Origin: Vibrio rotiferianus CAIM 577 = LMG 21460
GTDB lineage: Bacteria; Pseudomonadota; Gammaproteobacteria; Enterobacterales; Vibrionaceae
Direction of reading: 5' to 3'
Assembly: GCF_002741985.1 (NCBI RefSeq)
Contig: NZ_APHW01000035.1
Span: 1 to 36,677 of the forward strand
DNA length: 36,677 bases
The position numbers and the translations under genes were made by a program. Below the pieces are notes generated by a model. That model saw nothing but the letters and a program-made list of their open reading frames with translations. It was not told the DNA's origin and ran no database searches. The stretch's first letter is position 1; each line of letters opens with the position of its first letter. Shown piece by piece: positions 1-9,520 of this stretch.

Positions 1-27
1 CTGAGCCATGATCAAACTCTTCAATTT
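1..27 (-). rRNA. 16S rRNA, 5' end only (partial)
   Basis: The reverse complement begins AAATTGAAGAGTTTGATC, the conserved 5' end of bacterial 16S rRNA. Only the first 27 nt are inside the window; the rest of the operon continues to the left. The upstream promoters and antitermination element described separately fit an rrn operon read on the minus strand. Confidence 0.95.
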
Positions 28-210
28 AAGATTTTGTCGGCTCAATGAATACTGAACATTACATAAGTAATGTTTGAATTGACTGTGCTGAATCTTTCGA
101 TTCAATGGTCACTTCGTTTCATTGAAACCTAATTTGAAACCGCTCTTTATTAAGAGAAATTTCTAATTGGATTATCATCAACGAGTGCCCACACAGATTG
201 ATAGGTCTAT

Positions 211-225
211 ATTTTTAAAGAGCTT
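211..225 (-). promoter_or_regulatory. boxA-like antitermination element in the rrn leader
   Basis: The minus strand reads AAGCTCTTTAAAAAT, close to the rRNA boxA core GCTCTTTAACAAT. It lies between P2 and the 16S gene, where boxA is expected to nucleate Nus-factor antitermination. The call rests on sequence similarity and position. Confidence 0.6.
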
Positions 226-261
226 GCTTATCGAGAAGTTTTTCTCTCAAAGCGGAGGTGC

Positions 262-289
262 ATTCTAACGAGATAATTGAGAGTGTCAA
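262..289 (-). promoter_or_regulatory. rrn P2-type promoter
   Basis: On the minus strand there is TTGACA (284-289), a 16-bp spacer and TAGAAT (262-267), a near-consensus sigma-70 promoter. It sits about 110 bp downstream of the P1-like promoter, the usual tandem arrangement of rRNA operons. Confidence 0.75.
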
Positions 290-377
290 ACACTTTTTTC
301 AATTTATTTTCTCAGAAGCTTTTCACCTCTCCGACCCTGCTGAAGCCTTATCGCGTCTGCCGTGTCGGTGGATGCGC

Positions 378-405
378 ATTATAGGGAACTCAGATCCGTT
401 CGCAA
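378..405 (-). promoter_or_regulatory. rrn P1-type promoter
   Basis: The minus strand has TTGCGA (400-405), a 16-bp spacer and TATAAT (378-383). The -10 context CCCTATAATGCGC matches the E. coli rrn P1 core and has a GC-rich discriminator, typical of stringently controlled promoters. The T/A-rich stretch upstream (about 406-440) could act as an UP element. P1 and P2 together explain most of the non-coding region 28-465. Confidence 0.8.
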
Positions 406-465
406 CCCTTTTTTGAAAAAAAATGGAAAAAACTGACTGTTCGATGACTATTTCATCAAAAAAGC

Positions 466-493
466 AAAAAAGAGGGTAAAAAACCCTCTTTTT
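466..493 (-). terminator. Rho-independent terminator after fre
   Basis: A perfect inverted repeat (AAAAAGAGGGT ... ACCCTCTTTTT) has A and T tracts on both sides, so it could work in both directions. It lies just after the fre stop codon and separates that operon from the rrn promoters. Confidence 0.8.
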
Positions 494-511
494 CTGCCTC
501 AAAAGCCGTAT

Positions 512-1225
512 TTAAATGAACGCGTACGCGTCTGCGAACATACGTTCACTCTTCGCTTTCTTGTTCTGAGTGAACTGTTCACGCGCTGCGCCAGCCATTT
601 CGAAGCGACCTGCAATATAGATATCGTAGTTTTCTAAGCTTTCGAAATCTTCACTCACCGCTTGTAGCACGTTACCAACTTTACCTTGCCAATCGGTAGG
701 TGCTTCTTCTACTACTGGAATAAAGTGAACGTTGGCAAACTTTTCAGCGATCTCGACCAACTCTTCTTTAGCGTAAAGTTGGCAGTTATCACGCGCACCC
801 CAGTATAAATAGATAGGGTTGGTTTTGTTCTGTGCAACACAGTGATCCAGAATCGAACGCACGTAACTAAAGCCAGTACCACCAGCAATCAATAATAGTG
901 GGCGTTCGCTTTCTTCTTGAACCCAAGCATCACCATGTGGGGCATCAATCTCGATATGACCATCTGTTTCTAATGCCGCTTGCATTGCTTCAACAACTTC
1001 TAGTGCATAAGCGTTGTGTTCCGCCGCACCGATATGCAGTTCAAGTTCACCTTCATGACGACAAGGACTGCTTGCAATAGAGAAAGGACGCTTGTCTTTT
1101 TCACCCATCACAACCATTAGGTACTGACCTGCTTTAAAAGGTACAGGTGATTCTGGGTGTAGAAGGATTTGATAAGTATTACAAGCTAACGGCTGAATAG
1201 ACTTTACTTTACATTGGATGGTCAT
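512..1225 (-). CDS. fre: NAD(P)H-flavin reductase
   Basis: This 237-residue protein matches the Fre/LuxG flavin reductase family in length and motifs. These enzymes use NAD(P)H to reduce free riboflavin, FMN or FAD in the cytoplasm. The flavin-binding motif RPFSIASSP lies near residues 46-54, and the nucleotide-binding stretch [12 protein letters not shown] near residues 113-124. There are no iron-sulfur cysteines, as expected for Fre. It is the last gene of a minus-strand set after ubiD and a small ferredoxin, followed by a strong terminator. In E. coli fre also sits beside ubiD. The ferredoxin 14 bp upstream raises the possibility that this reductase also passes electrons to an iron-sulfur partner, which is inference. 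Confidence 0.93.
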   Translation of the reverse strand: MTIQCKVKSIQPLACNTYQILLHPESPVPFKAGQYLMVVMGEKDKRPFSIASSPCRHEGELELHIGAAEHNAYALEVVEAMQAALETDGHIEIDAPHGDAWVQEESERPLLLIAGGTGFSYVRSILDHCVAQNKTNPIYLYWGARDNCQLYAKEELVEIAEKFANVHFIPVVEEAPTDWQGKVGNVLQAVSEDFESLENYDIYIAGRFEMAGAAREQFTQNKKAKSERMFADAYAFI

Positions 1226-1239
1226 GGTGTTCCTCTCGC

Positions 1240-1509
1240 TTACTCATCAAAAGTAAGCACTAAATTACTTTCTGTATAGGCTTGGCAAGGGAATATCCAA
1301 CCTTGCTGTTGCTCTTTTTCGGTTAGCATCGGTTCGAGGTGGTAACTCACCTCACCCGTCAGCTTTTTACACATACACATGGCGCAAGCGCCAACTTGGC
1401 AACGGTGGGGGAAGCGAATATTATTGTTGAGCGCGGCTTCCAACACCGTCTCCCCTTCTTTTACTTGGAACGTAACGTCCATCGGTAGAAGGTGGACTTG
1501 ATGACTCAT
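1240..1509 (-). CDS. [2Fe-2S] plant-type ferredoxin
   Basis: The protein has 89 residues from the chosen start. It carries a plant-type [2Fe-2S] ligand pattern, C-x4-C-x2-C (CQVGACAMC), plus a later FPC cysteine. It is a small soluble electron carrier. The start was chosen because ATG at 1509 overlaps the ubiD stop as ATGA, so translation is likely coupled; an upstream in-frame start at 1530 would lie inside ubiD. The gene sits between ubiD and fre with tight spacing on both sides, so it is probably co-transcribed. Its physiological partner is unknown. Fre, or another ubiquinone-pathway oxidoreductase, is the obvious candidate from context. The ferredoxin assignment is firm; the pathway is not. 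Confidence 0.88.
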   Translation of the reverse strand: MSHQVHLLPMDVTFQVKEGETVLEAALNNNIRFPHRCQVGACAMCMCKKLTGEVSYHLEPMLTEKEQQQGWIFPCQAYTESNLVLTFDE

Positions 1510-3359
1510 AGAATACCTAACTGGTTCCAAATCTCATCGACTTTAGCCACAAGTTTAGGATCTTTTTTGATAGGTGTTCCCCACTCGCGCGTGACTTCGG
1601 ATTCGAACTTGTTGGTCGCATCCAATCCTAATTTGGATGAACTATCAGTCTTACCATGCACTTGAATAGTGTCTCTATCTGGATCCATTCGGGTTGTTAC
1701 AGCCCAGATGATGTCATTCCAATCTCGTGCATTAACATCATCGTCGCACAAGATAATGAATTTGTTATCCGTGTACTGATCAAAGAAATCCCACAGGTAT
1801 TCCATCAAGGCTTGCGATTGACCAGCTTGGTCTTTCTTCATGGTCACAACAGCGAACTGGTTATTTGCTGTTGCTGGTAGATAGATATCGACAATGTCAG
1901 GACGTTGCTGTTTTAACGCCTCCAGATCCGCTTCGGTAATCGCTTTATTGTCACGTTCGTTGACCTTGATGCGTGTCGCCAGTTCAGCATCCCATTTAAT
2001 GGTCGCATCTAAACCCATCTTGGAGCCAAGACCGACCACAGGTGAAGCAAAGTCGAGCGAGTCGATTGGCGTGTTATCTATCATCAAGGTATCACGTACA
2101 GGGTCCATATGCTCTGACATGGCTTTCACGACATCATTCCAATCTCGCGCGTTTACCGATTCATCGCACACAATAACAAACTTGGTGTACATGAACTGAC
2201 GTAAGAAAGACCATACGCCCATCATTACGCGCTTGGCATGTCCTGGGTACTGCTTCTTCATAGTGACGACCGCCATTCGGTACGAACAACCTTCTGGCGG
2301 TAGGTAGAAATCCTCAATCTCTGGAAACTGCTTTTGCAGAATCGGCACAAAGACTTCGTTTAATGCCACACCCAATACAGCTGGTTCATCTGGCGGACGG
2401 CCTGTGTAGGTACTGTGGTAGATTGGGTCTTTACGCATGGTAATGTGCGTAATGGTAAACACGTGGTGTTTTTCTTTTTCGTTGTAGTAGCCAGTGTGGT
2501 CGCCATAAGGACCTTCATCAGCAAACTCGTTCGGGTCGATATAGCCTTCCATCACGATTTCAGCGCTCGCTGGCACTTCCAAATCATTACTGACTGACTT
2601 CACGACTTCCGTTTTGCTGCCACGTAGCAAACCTGCAAATGCGTATTCTGATAGCGTATCTGGCACTGGCGTTACTGCACCAAGAATGGTTGCGGGGTCT
2701 GCACCAAACGCGACTGAAACAGGGAAAGGTTTACCTGGATTGGTTTCCATCCAATCACGCAGGTCAAGCGCACCACCACGATGAGCCAACCAACGCATGA
2801 TGATTTTGTTCTTGGCAATTTTCTGCTGGCGATAAATACCTAGGTTCTGACGTTTCTTGTTTGGACCCTTGGTCACGGTTAAGCCCCACGTAAGCAGTGG
2901 CGCAACGTCTTCCGCCCAGCAACTCATCACCGGAATTTTATCCAAATCGACTTCATCACCTTGCCACACAATCTCTTGGCACGATGCTTTTCTTAAGCGC
3001 TTGGCTGGCATGTTCAATACTTGCTTGAACACTGGCAATTTTTCCAATGCGTCTTTGAAGCCTTTTGGTGGCTCAGGTTCTTTCAAATAAGCCAGCAGCT
3101 TACCGACTTCTCTTAATTCTTTAACGTCTTCACGTCCCATACCAATCGCGACACGCTCTGGCGTACCAAATAGGTTCGTCAAAACAGGTACGTCGTAGCC
3201 AATTGGGTTCTCAAACAACAGCGCAGGGCCACCAGCACGCAAGGTACGGTCGCTGATTTCTGTCATTTCGTAAGCGGGGTCGACGGGGTGAGTGATGCGT
3301 TTAAGTCGACCTTTCTGTTCTAGGTGGTCGATAAATTCGCGTAAATCCTTAAAACTCAT
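1506..3359 (-). CDS. ubiD: UbiD prFMN-dependent decarboxylase with duplicated C-terminal domain
   Basis: The protein is 4-hydroxy-3-polyprenylbenzoate decarboxylase of ubiquinone biosynthesis, which uses prenylated FMN made by UbiX. The N-terminal two thirds match UbiD, with NLGIYRQQ (about residue 173) and [12 protein letters not shown] in the active-site region. Length is 617 residues against about 497 in E. coli. The excess is a tandem repeat: a segment starting at residue 348 ([10 protein letters not shown]) recurs at residue 489 ([10 protein letters not shown]). Both copies carry [15 protein letters not shown] and MDPxRDT in the same order, and a later GLDAT. The start MSFKDL aligns with the E. 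coli N-terminus, with GAAGG upstream. It is the first gene of the ubiD-ferredoxin-fre set. Confidence 0.95.
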   Translation of the reverse strand: MSFKDLREFIDHLEQKGRLKRITHPVDPAYEMTEISDRTLRAGGPALLFENPIGYDVPVLTNLFGTPERVAIGMGREDVKELREVGKLLAYLKEPEPPKGFKDALEKLPVFKQVLNMPAKRLRKASCQEIVWQGDEVDLDKIPVMSCWAEDVAPLLTWGLTVTKGPNKKRQNLGIYRQQKIAKNKIIMRWLAHRGGALDLRDWMETNPGKPFPVSVAFGADPATILGAVTPVPDTLSEYAFAGLLRGSKTEVVKSVSNDLEVPASAEIVMEGYIDPNEFADEGPYGDHTGYYNEKEKHHVFTITHITMRKDPIYHSTYTGRPPDEPAVLGVALNEVFVPILQKQFPEIEDFYLPPEGCSYRMAVVTMKKQYPGHAKRVMMGVWSFLRQFMYTKFVIVCDESVNARDWNDVVKAMSEHMDPVRDTLMIDNTPIDSLDFASPVVGLGSKMGLDATIKWDAELATRIKVNERDNKAITEADLEALKQQRPDIVDIYLPATANNQFAVVTMKKDQAGQSQALMEYLWDFFDQYTDNKFIILCDDDVNARDWNDIIWAVTTRMDPDRDTIQVHGKTDSSSKLGLDATNKFESEVTREWGTPIKKDPKLVAKVDEIWNQLGIL

Positions 3360-3399
3360 AGGCCTTCATGCTGGCTGATTAAACTGTCCGCAGTATAAC

Positions 3400-3430
3400 A
3401 AATAGGAGGACGCTAAGATCCTCCTATTTT
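3400..3430 (-). terminator. Terminator between the 330-residue gene and ubiD
   Basis: An 11-bp inverted repeat (AAATAGGAGGA ... TCCTCCTATTT) has T-rich flanks. It lies downstream of the minus-strand gene ending at 3496 and upstream of ubiD, so it probably separates the two transcripts. On the minus strand the hairpin is followed by TATTTGTTATACTG; TATACT there could be the -10 box of ubiD. Confidence 0.65.
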
Positions 3431-3495
3431 GTGTGGGTATGTGAACTCGATAACGACAAGAATCGTTACTTAAAGAACAATGGCTTCAACAACGG

Positions 3496-4488
3496 TTATT
3501 CCAAGAATTCTGCAATCTGTCGTGTTTTTACTTGGCGATTACTTGAAACAAGCTCTTCCAACCACGAGTGGTGCCCTTGCTTTACGAGTTCTCTTGCAAC
3601 CAAAGTGGCTTCTTCGGAAAGTGCCATCTTGGCCACTAAGAATTGTTTTACGTCATGAGAGAGTGGATTGGATCTGGTGAGCAGCTCAATAGCATAAGGT
3701 TTTAAGGTTGGATTGGCAGTGGAATTCATCAATTGTTGCAATGAAAATTCGTCACCAACCTCGGCAAGCCTTGCCAGCTCGGTTTGGCTATTATAGTCCG
3801 CACGCATTCGCCACAGCAGATCATACATTGCCTCACTTTGACTGACTTGTGCCAAACGCACGACCACCGCTGTTGATGGCAGCCAACTAGTCACATTAGC
3901 ATGAGTTAATTGTTTAATCAGGGCTTCAAGTGCATCCGGCGATAAGCTGTCCAGCTCACGAATAAGTAACGCTTCTCTGGTTTGTACATGTTGCGAAGTG
4001 CCTGTTAACCAATCTTTTAGATTAAGTTCTTGGCGCTCTGCCGCTAACACAAACTCCAACGTGCTTTGGTCTTGTTTCCAACGTTTAATCAGACGACTAG
4101 CAATAGAAGGAAAGTTAAAAGCAGGTACGGTGAATTCGTAACCGTCACCGCGCTCTAGTACTTGGTAAGTTGGAGTAATACTAATCTGAGATTCGACAAA
4201 AATCGCCATTCTTGGCGTGAGGATGATTTCTTGTTGTTCAAACTTTTCGAGCAAAAGAAAGCGGACGACTTCTTGTTGAGGGAAAGCAAGTCGGTCTAGG
4301 GAAAATTTAAGCGAGTCAACCTCGTCTCTGACGGCATAATCAAGCAGTTCAGATACTTTGGTCTGTATTTGGGTATCCTGAAGCCACTGCTCTACCACAG
4401 TTTCCTGCATTTCCTTGGCAGATAACGTTGCTGGTAGCGTAATAAGTGACAAGCTCAGGAGTAATGACGACAACATTCCTTGTTGCAT
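3496..4488 (-). CDS. Secreted protein of unknown function (helical)
   Basis: I do not recognise this 330-residue protein. It begins with a clear Sec signal peptide (MLSSLLLSLSLITLPATLSA, residues 5-24), so the product is probably periplasmic; the Cys needed for a lipoprotein is absent. The rest is rich in Leu, Glu, Gln and Ala, and the C-terminal half looks like a run of short helical pairs of the HEAT/ARM kind. That fold guess is from composition and spacing only. It lies downstream of rho, separated by the rho terminator, and has its own terminator at 3400-3430, so it is probably a single-gene unit. Confidence 0.8.
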   Translation of the reverse strand: MQQGMLSSLLLSLSLITLPATLSAKEMQETVVEQWLQDTQIQTKVSELLDYAVRDEVDSLKFSLDRLAFPQQEVVRFLLLEKFEQQEIILTPRMAIFVESQISITPTYQVLERGDGYEFTVPAFNFPSIASRLIKRWKQDQSTLEFVLAAERQELNLKDWLTGTSQHVQTREALLIRELDSLSPDALEALIKQLTHANVTSWLPSTAVVVRLAQVSQSEAMYDLLWRMRADYNSQTELARLAEVGDEFSLQQLMNSTANPTLKPYAIELLTRSNPLSHDVKQFLVAKMALSEEATLVARELVKQGHHSWLEELVSSNRQVKTRQIAEFLE

Positions 4489-4542
4489 GTTAACCTCCCG
4501 ATAACATTTCCTTCATTCTGCTGCTTATCTCGGGAGAAAGCA

Positions 4543-4569
4543 ATAAAAAAGCCACCGATATACGGTGGC
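4543..4569 (-). terminator. Rho-independent terminator after rho
   Basis: On the minus strand the stem GCCACCG/CGGTGGC is followed by TTTTTTATTG. It lies just downstream of the rho stop codon at 4595. Confidence 0.85.
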
Positions 4570-4594
4570 CCTTCGCAGAATTGCTTATCTGAGA

Positions 4595-5854
4595 CTATTG
4601 ACGACGCATCGCATCGAAGAACTCGTCGTTGGTCTTCGTCATCGCTAGTTTGTCGATGAGGAATTCCATTGCGTCGATTTCGCCCATTGGGTGAACAATC
4701 TTACGCAGAATCCACATCTTCTGAAGTTCTTCGTTCTTAGTTAGAAGCTCTTCACGACGTGTGCCGCTGCGGTTGAAGTCAATCGCAGGGAATACGCGTT
4801 TCTCTGCAATCTTACGGTTCAAGTGGATTTCCATGTTACCTGTACCCTTGAACTCTTCGTAGATAACTTCGTCCATCTTAGAGCCAGTATCAACAAGAGC
4901 AGTAGCAAGGATAGTTAGGCTGCCGCCTTCTTCTACGTTACGTGCTGCACCGAAGAAACGCTTAGGACGATGTAGTGCGTTTGCATCCACACCACCAGTT
5001 AGTACTTTACCTGATGAAGGTACTACGGTGTTGTATGCACGAGCTAGACGAGTGATAGAGTCAAGCAGGATAACTACGTCTTTCTTGTGTTCAACAAGAC
5101 GTTTTGCTTTCTCAATTACCATTTCCGCGACTTGTACGTGGCGAGAAGCTGGCTCATCGAACGTTGACGCAACCACTTCACCTTTAACTAGGCGCTGCAT
5201 CTCGGTTACTTCTTCTGGACGTTCGTCGATTAGAAGTACCATCAACTCACACTCAGGGTGGTTGTATGCGATGCTTTGAGCGATGTTTTGCAGAAGCATT
5301 GTCTTACCCGCTTTAGGCGGAGCAACAATCAAACCACGTTGACCTTTACCGATTGGCGATGCCAAATCTAGTACACGTGCCGTGATATCTTCTGTTGAAC
5401 CATTACCGCGCTCCATAACCATACGCTCATTAGCGTGTAGAGGCGTTAAGTTCTCAAATAGGATCTTGTTACGAGCGTTATCTGGTTTGTCGTCGTTAAC
5501 CGTATTGACTTTAAGAAGAGCAAAGTAGCGCTCACCGTCTTTTGGTGGACGAATTTTACCAGCGATTGAATCACCAGTACGTAGGTTGAAACGACGAATC
5601 TGACTTGGCGAAACGTAGATATCATCAGGGCCAGCAAGGTATGAGCTGTCTGCGCTACGTAGGAAACCAAAGCCGTCTTGCAGAATCTCCAGAACCCCAT
5701 CGCCAAAGATGTCTTCGCCGCCTTTCGCGTGCGCTTTAAGAATAGCGAAGATGATGTCTTGTTTTCTTAGACGAGCTAGGTTCTCAAGACCTAGGCTTTC
5801 GCCAAGCTTTACAAGGTCAGACACAGGTCTGTTCTTCAGTTCAGTAAGATTCAT
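4595..5854 (-). CDS. rho: Transcription termination factor Rho
   Basis: Rho is a hexameric RNA-dependent ATPase/translocase that ends transcription of untranslated RNA. From the ATG at 5854 it is 419 residues, the same as E. coli, and MNLTELKN aligns with the E. coli N-terminus. Visible features are the N-terminal RNA-binding region (about 1-130, GFGFLRS), Walker A APPKAGKT (about 179-186), and the R-loop region [13 protein letters not shown] near residue 283. A TTG eight codons upstream (5878) is an alternative start; neither site has a strong ribosome binding site. The 145-bp region up to the trxA terminator probably holds the promoter and leader; I found no clear rhoL-like leader peptide there. 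Confidence 0.97.
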   Translation of the reverse strand: MNLTELKNRPVSDLVKLGESLGLENLARLRKQDIIFAILKAHAKGGEDIFGDGVLEILQDGFGFLRSADSSYLAGPDDIYVSPSQIRRFNLRTGDSIAGKIRPPKDGERYFALLKVNTVNDDKPDNARNKILFENLTPLHANERMVMERGNGSTEDITARVLDLASPIGKGQRGLIVAPPKAGKTMLLQNIAQSIAYNHPECELMVLLIDERPEEVTEMQRLVKGEVVASTFDEPASRHVQVAEMVIEKAKRLVEHKKDVVILLDSITRLARAYNTVVPSSGKVLTGGVDANALHRPKRFFGAARNVEEGGSLTILATALVDTGSKMDEVIYEEFKGTGNMEIHLNRKIAEKRVFPAIDFNRSGTRREELLTKNEELQKMWILRKIVHPMGEIDAMEFLIDKLAMTKTNDEFFDAMRRQ

Positions 5855-5998
5855 GGTGGTGGATGCTTGTTTAGTCAAAATAAGATCTATTTTCTAGTTA
5901 AGATGGATTTGGTCTCAGGATCGACCAAGAAGAGAAATTTGTTCAATTAACGCGCGATAAGTTAGCACTAATTAATATTCTAGTCCAGAGTTAGAAAA

Positions 5999-6033
5999 AC
6001 AAAACCGTGCATTATCACTTTGCACGGTTTTGT
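5999..6033 (-). terminator. Terminator after trxA
   Basis: A 13-bp inverted repeat (ACAAAACCGTGCA ... TGCACGGTTTTGT) lies directly downstream of trxA. It is A/T-rich at both ends, so it could work in both directions. It separates trxA from rho. Confidence 0.8.
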
Positions 6034-6050
6034 TCTGAATCACTTGGTGA

Positions 6051-6377
6051 TTATAGGTTTGCGTCCAAAAACTCTTTTAGCTGAGTCTTAGACAGTGCAC
6101 CAACTTTCGTTGCCGCCACGTTACCGTCTTTAAATAACAGTAGCGTTGGAATGCCGCGAATACCAAACTTAGGTGGTGTACCTGCGTTATGGTCAATATT
6201 TAGTTTACCGATAGTGAGTTTGCCTTCGTACTCTTCTGCAATTTCGTCCAGAATTGGAGCAATCATCTTACAAGGACCACACCATTCTGCCCAGAAATCA
6301 ACAAGAACCGGGCCTGCAGCGTTGATTACATCGTTTTCAAAACCGTCATCAGTAAGCTGCAAAATCTTATCACTCAT
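6051..6377 (-). CDS. trxA: Thioredoxin 1
   Basis: This 108-residue cytoplasmic dithiol-disulfide oxidoreductase has the active site WCGPC, the cis-proline loop [11 protein letters not shown] and the family's usual length. The start MSDKILQL was chosen by agreement with E. coli TrxA; an in-frame ATG four codons upstream (6389) is less likely. It is divergent from rhlB across about 110 bp and upstream of rho, as in E. coli. It reduces ribonucleotide reductase, PAPS reductase and other partners through thioredoxin reductase. Confidence 0.97.
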   Translation of the reverse strand: MSDKILQLTDDGFENDVINAAGPVLVDFWAEWCGPCKMIAPILDEIAEEYEGKLTIGKLNIDHNAGTPPKFGIRGIPTLLLFKDGNVAATKVGALSKTQLKEFLDANL

Positions 6378-6488
6378 CTTCCACTCCAATGTGTTTTTTG
6401 AAACTGGTTGGATGATAACCAGTAATTAGATGCCCTATTGGAATGTATTTACTTTCGTATTGCAAGCTTTAGCTGATATTCTATAGCC

Positions 6489-7802
6489 ATGAAAAAGACG
6501 CATATCACAGAGCAAAAGTTCGCCGATTTGGGATTAAATCCACAAATTACTGAAGGTTTGGAGAAAAAAGGGTTCGAATTTTGTACCCCAATTCAAGCCT
6601 TGGCGTTGCCGGTACTGCTCACCGGCCAAGACATTGCAGGCCAGGCCCAAACGGGTACTGGTAAGACGCTTGCGTTTCTTACTGCTACCTTTAACCACCT
6701 ATTGACTACACCTGAGCATGAAGGTCGTAAGCCAACTCAACCGCGTGCTATCATTATGGCACCAACCCGTGAGCTAGCGATTCAGATCTTTAATGATGCG
6801 GAACCTTTGATTGCGAGTACAGGTCTTAAAGCTGCCTTAGCTTACGGTGGCGAAAGCTACGATAAGCAACTATCGAAGCTTCAAGACGGTGTAGATATCC
6901 TGATTGGTACGACTGGTCGTATTATCGATTTCTACAAACAGCGCGTATTCAACCTAAACAACATTCAAGCGGTTGTACTCGATGAAGCCGACCGTATGTT
7001 TGACCTTGGCTTTATTAAAGACATTCGTTTCTTGTTCCGCCGTATGCCAGAACCAAAAGAGCGCTTGAACATGCTGTTCTCAGCGACGCTTTCTTACCGC
7101 GTTCAAGAGCTGGCATTCGAACACATGCACAACCCAGAGCACGTTGTGGTTGAGCCAGAACAAAAAACCGGTCATCGCATCCAAGAAGAGCTTTTCTACC
7201 CTTCGAACGAAGACAAGATGGCACTGCTTCAAACCCTGATTGAAGAAGAATGGCCAGATCGCGCGATCGTTTTTGCCAACACTAAGCACAAGTGTGAATC
7301 GATTTGGGGTCACCTCGCAGCAGATGGCCACCGTGTTGGTCTACTGACTGGCGATGTACCGCAGAAAAAGCGTGAAAAGATTCTTGAGCAATTCACTCGC
7401 GGTGAAGTAGACCTATTAGTAGCAACTGACGTTGCAGCACGTGGTCTACACATCCCTCAAGTAACACACGTATTTAACTTCGACCTGCCTGATGACTGTG
7501 AAGATTACGTTCACCGTATCGGTCGTACGGGCCGTGCCGGCGCAAGTGGTCACTCTATCAGCTTCGCTTGTGAAGATTACGCAATCAACTTGCCACCAAT
7601 CGAAGAATACATTGAGCACGCAATCCCAGTTTCTGATTACGACGCTTCGGCTCTAATCCAAGACTTGCCTGCACCACTTCGTATGCGCGCGCCTCGTACT
7701 CAACAACGTCGCACCAATACAGGTGGCACTCGCTCTGGTAACCGCAAGCCGCAAGGACGTCGTCCTCGTCAACCGCGTCAATCAGCGCCAAAACAATCAT
7801 AA
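6489..7802 (+). CDS. rhlB: ATP-dependent RNA helicase RhlB
   Basis: This DEAD-box helicase of 437 residues is the helicase of the RNA degradosome in enterobacteria, where it unwinds structured RNA for RNase E and PNPase. Visible motifs are the Q motif region ([11 protein letters not shown]), motif I AQTGTGKT, motif II DEAD, motif III SAT, and motif [12 protein letters not shown]. The C-terminal tail (about residues 395-437) is Arg/Gln/Pro-rich and basic, typical of RhlB. It is divergent from trxA and 19 bp upstream of gppA, the conserved gammaproteobacterial order. No strong ribosome binding site is evident before the ATG. Confidence 0.96.
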   Translation: MKKTHITEQKFADLGLNPQITEGLEKKGFEFCTPIQALALPVLLTGQDIAGQAQTGTGKTLAFLTATFNHLLTTPEHEGRKPTQPRAIIMAPTRELAIQIFNDAEPLIASTGLKAALAYGGESYDKQLSKLQDGVDILIGTTGRIIDFYKQRVFNLNNIQAVVLDEADRMFDLGFIKDIRFLFRRMPEPKERLNMLFSATLSYRVQELAFEHMHNPEHVVVEPEQKTGHRIQEELFYPSNEDKMALLQTLIEEEWPDRAIVFANTKHKCESIWGHLAADGHRVGLLTGDVPQKKREKILEQFTRGEVDLLVATDVAARGLHIPQVTHVFNFDLPDDCEDYVHRIGRTGRAGASGHSISFACEDYAINLPPIEEYIEHAIPVSDYDASALIQDLPAPLRMRAPRTQQRRTNTGGTRSGNRKPQGRRPRQPRQSAPKQS

Positions 7803-7821
7803 AAGGAAACTGAAGTCGTTT

Positions 7822-9315
7822 ATGAGTCAAGCAGGATCATCACCGCTATACGCCGCCATCGACCTCGGGTCGAACAGTTTTCACATGCTCGTTGTGCGTC
7901 ATATCGATGGCAGCGTTCAAACCATGGCTAAAATTAAGCGCAAAGTTCGCCTAGCGGCGGGCTTGGATGAACGTAATTCTCTTAGTACGGAAGCTATGCA
8001 GCGAGGATGGGACTGCTTAAGTCTATTTGCAGAACGCTTGCAGGATATTCCTAAACAGAACATCCGTATTGTCGGTACCGCGACTTTGCGTACCGCAACC
8101 AATGTAGATGTTTTCCTAGAGAAGGCGAACCAAATTTTAGGTCAACCTATCGAAGTCATCACAGGTGAAGAAGAAGCCGCCACTATATATAAAGGCGTTG
8201 CTCACACTTCGGGAGGCAGTGGTCGCCGCCTTGTGGTCGATATTGGCGGTGCAAGTACCGAGCTGATTATCGGTGAGGGCTTCGAAGCGAAAGCGCTAAC
8301 TAGCCTTAAGATGGGTTGTGTAACATGGTTGGAAAGCTTCTTTAAAGACCGCCAGTTGAACGCACGCAACTTCGAGTCTGCCATTGAAGGCGCAAAACAA
8401 ACCTTAACGCCAATCTTAGAGCAGTACACCGACCTAGGTTGGGATGTGTGTGTGGGTGCTTCAGGTACAGTTCAAGCACTGCAAGAAATAATGCTAGCGC
8501 AAGGTATGGACGAAGTAATTACTCACTCCAAACTTAAGCGTCTACAAAAGCAGGCGATGCTTGCTGATCACTTAGAAGAGCTCGATATTGAAGGTCTGAC
8601 CCTAGAACGTGCTCTGGTATTTCCAAGTGGCTTATCTATTTTAATTGCAATCTTTGAGCTACTAGAAATTGATGCCATGACACTGGCTGGCGGCGCTCTG
8701 CGTGAAGGGCTGGTGTATGAGATGGTTGACGAGCTTCGTCAAAACGACATTCGTGCTCGTACCATTTGTAGCGTACAAAGCCGTTACCAATTGGATTGCC
8801 AGTACGGTGAGCAAGTGGCAAACCTCGCTAATAATCTACTTGAGCAAGTCGGTGGTGAAGCTTGGGTTGCAGAACCTCAAGGTAAAGTCCTGCTGGAAAC
8901 AACAGCTAAGCTGCACGAAATCGGTCTGACTATCGACTTCAAAAAAGGTGGAGAGCACAGCGCTTACCTACTGCAGCATTTAGATTTGCCTGGTTATACG
9001 CGTGCGCAAAAGTTCTTTATTGGTGAAATTGCACGCCGCTACCGCGAACAGCTCACCTCCCTGCCTGAGCAACATGCACTTTCAGGTAACAGTGCGAAAC
9101 GTGTATTACGTCTATTGCGTTTGGCTGTTTTACTTAGTCATCGTCGTAATCCAGACCTAGTACCAAATGTCACTCTAAAAGCAGAAGGCGACAAGCTAAC
9201 GCTCAGCATTGAAGCCAAATGGTTAGATGCAAATCCGCTGACGGCCGCTGAGTTGGAAATTGAATCCAACCGTCAAACAGACATCGGTTGGCCGTTAAGT
9301 ATTGTGACTTGTTAA
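7822..9315 (+). CDS. gppA: Guanosine pentaphosphate phosphohydrolase / exopolyphosphatase
   Basis: GppA converts pppGpp to ppGpp and can degrade polyphosphate, so it acts in the stringent response. It is 497 residues from the ATG at 7822 (E. coli 494). The first phosphate-binding motif is [14 protein letters not shown] at the N-terminus, the second is [16 protein letters not shown] near residue 139, and an HD-like C-terminal domain follows. The start MSQAGSS was preferred over the upstream in-frame ATG at 7723, which lies inside rhlB. It follows rhlB by 19 bp, is probably co-transcribed, and ends at the terminator 9342-9366. Confidence 0.95.
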   Translation: MSQAGSSPLYAAIDLGSNSFHMLVVRHIDGSVQTMAKIKRKVRLAAGLDERNSLSTEAMQRGWDCLSLFAERLQDIPKQNIRIVGTATLRTATNVDVFLEKANQILGQPIEVITGEEEAATIYKGVAHTSGGSGRRLVVDIGGASTELIIGEGFEAKALTSLKMGCVTWLESFFKDRQLNARNFESAIEGAKQTLTPILEQYTDLGWDVCVGASGTVQALQEIMLAQGMDEVITHSKLKRLQKQAMLADHLEELDIEGLTLERALVFPSGLSILIAIFELLEIDAMTLAGGALREGLVYEMVDELRQNDIRARTICSVQSRYQLDCQYGEQVANLANNLLEQVGGEAWVAEPQGKVLLETTAKLHEIGLTIDFKKGGEHSAYLLQHLDLPGYTRAQKFFIGEIARRYREQLTSLPEQHALSGNSAKRVLRLLRLAVLLSHRRNPDLVPNVTLKAEGDKLTLSIEAKWLDANPLTAAELEIESNRQTDIGWPLSIVTC

Positions 9316-9341
9316 ATCTCACGATAACTTATTGCTTGGTT

Positions 9342-9366
9342 AAAGGTCCCTATTGGGGCCTTTTTT
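9342..9366 (+). terminator. Terminator after gppA
   Basis: The stem AAAGGTCCC/GGGGCCTTT (one G-U pair) has loop TATT and a T6 tract. It closes the rhlB-gppA unit. Confidence 0.85.
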
Positions 9367-9471
9367 ATTGCTCATTTTACTTTCGTACAGCTTAGGGAGC
9401 TTTTTGACACCCATGATCTAATTACCCCCCCCACGCTGTACAAAACGCTCCAAACCCTAGTAAACAGATAC

Positions 9472-9503
9472 AAAAAAGCCGCTTGATTTGAGCAAGCGGC
9501 TTT
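9472..9503 (-). terminator. Terminator after the queuosine-precursor transporter
   Basis: The inverted repeat AAAGCCGCTTG ... CAAGCGGCTTT is followed on the minus strand by TTTTG. The interval 9367-9471 between the two convergent terminators holds no gene that I can see, only a C8 tract at 9425-9432. Confidence 0.85.
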
Positions 9504-9520
9504 CGGGGTTCCCACTGATA

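Noticed and set aside
5855..5998. rhoL-type leader peptide before rho
   Set aside because: E. coli has one here, but no convincing ATG-initiated short frame with a ribosome binding site is visible.
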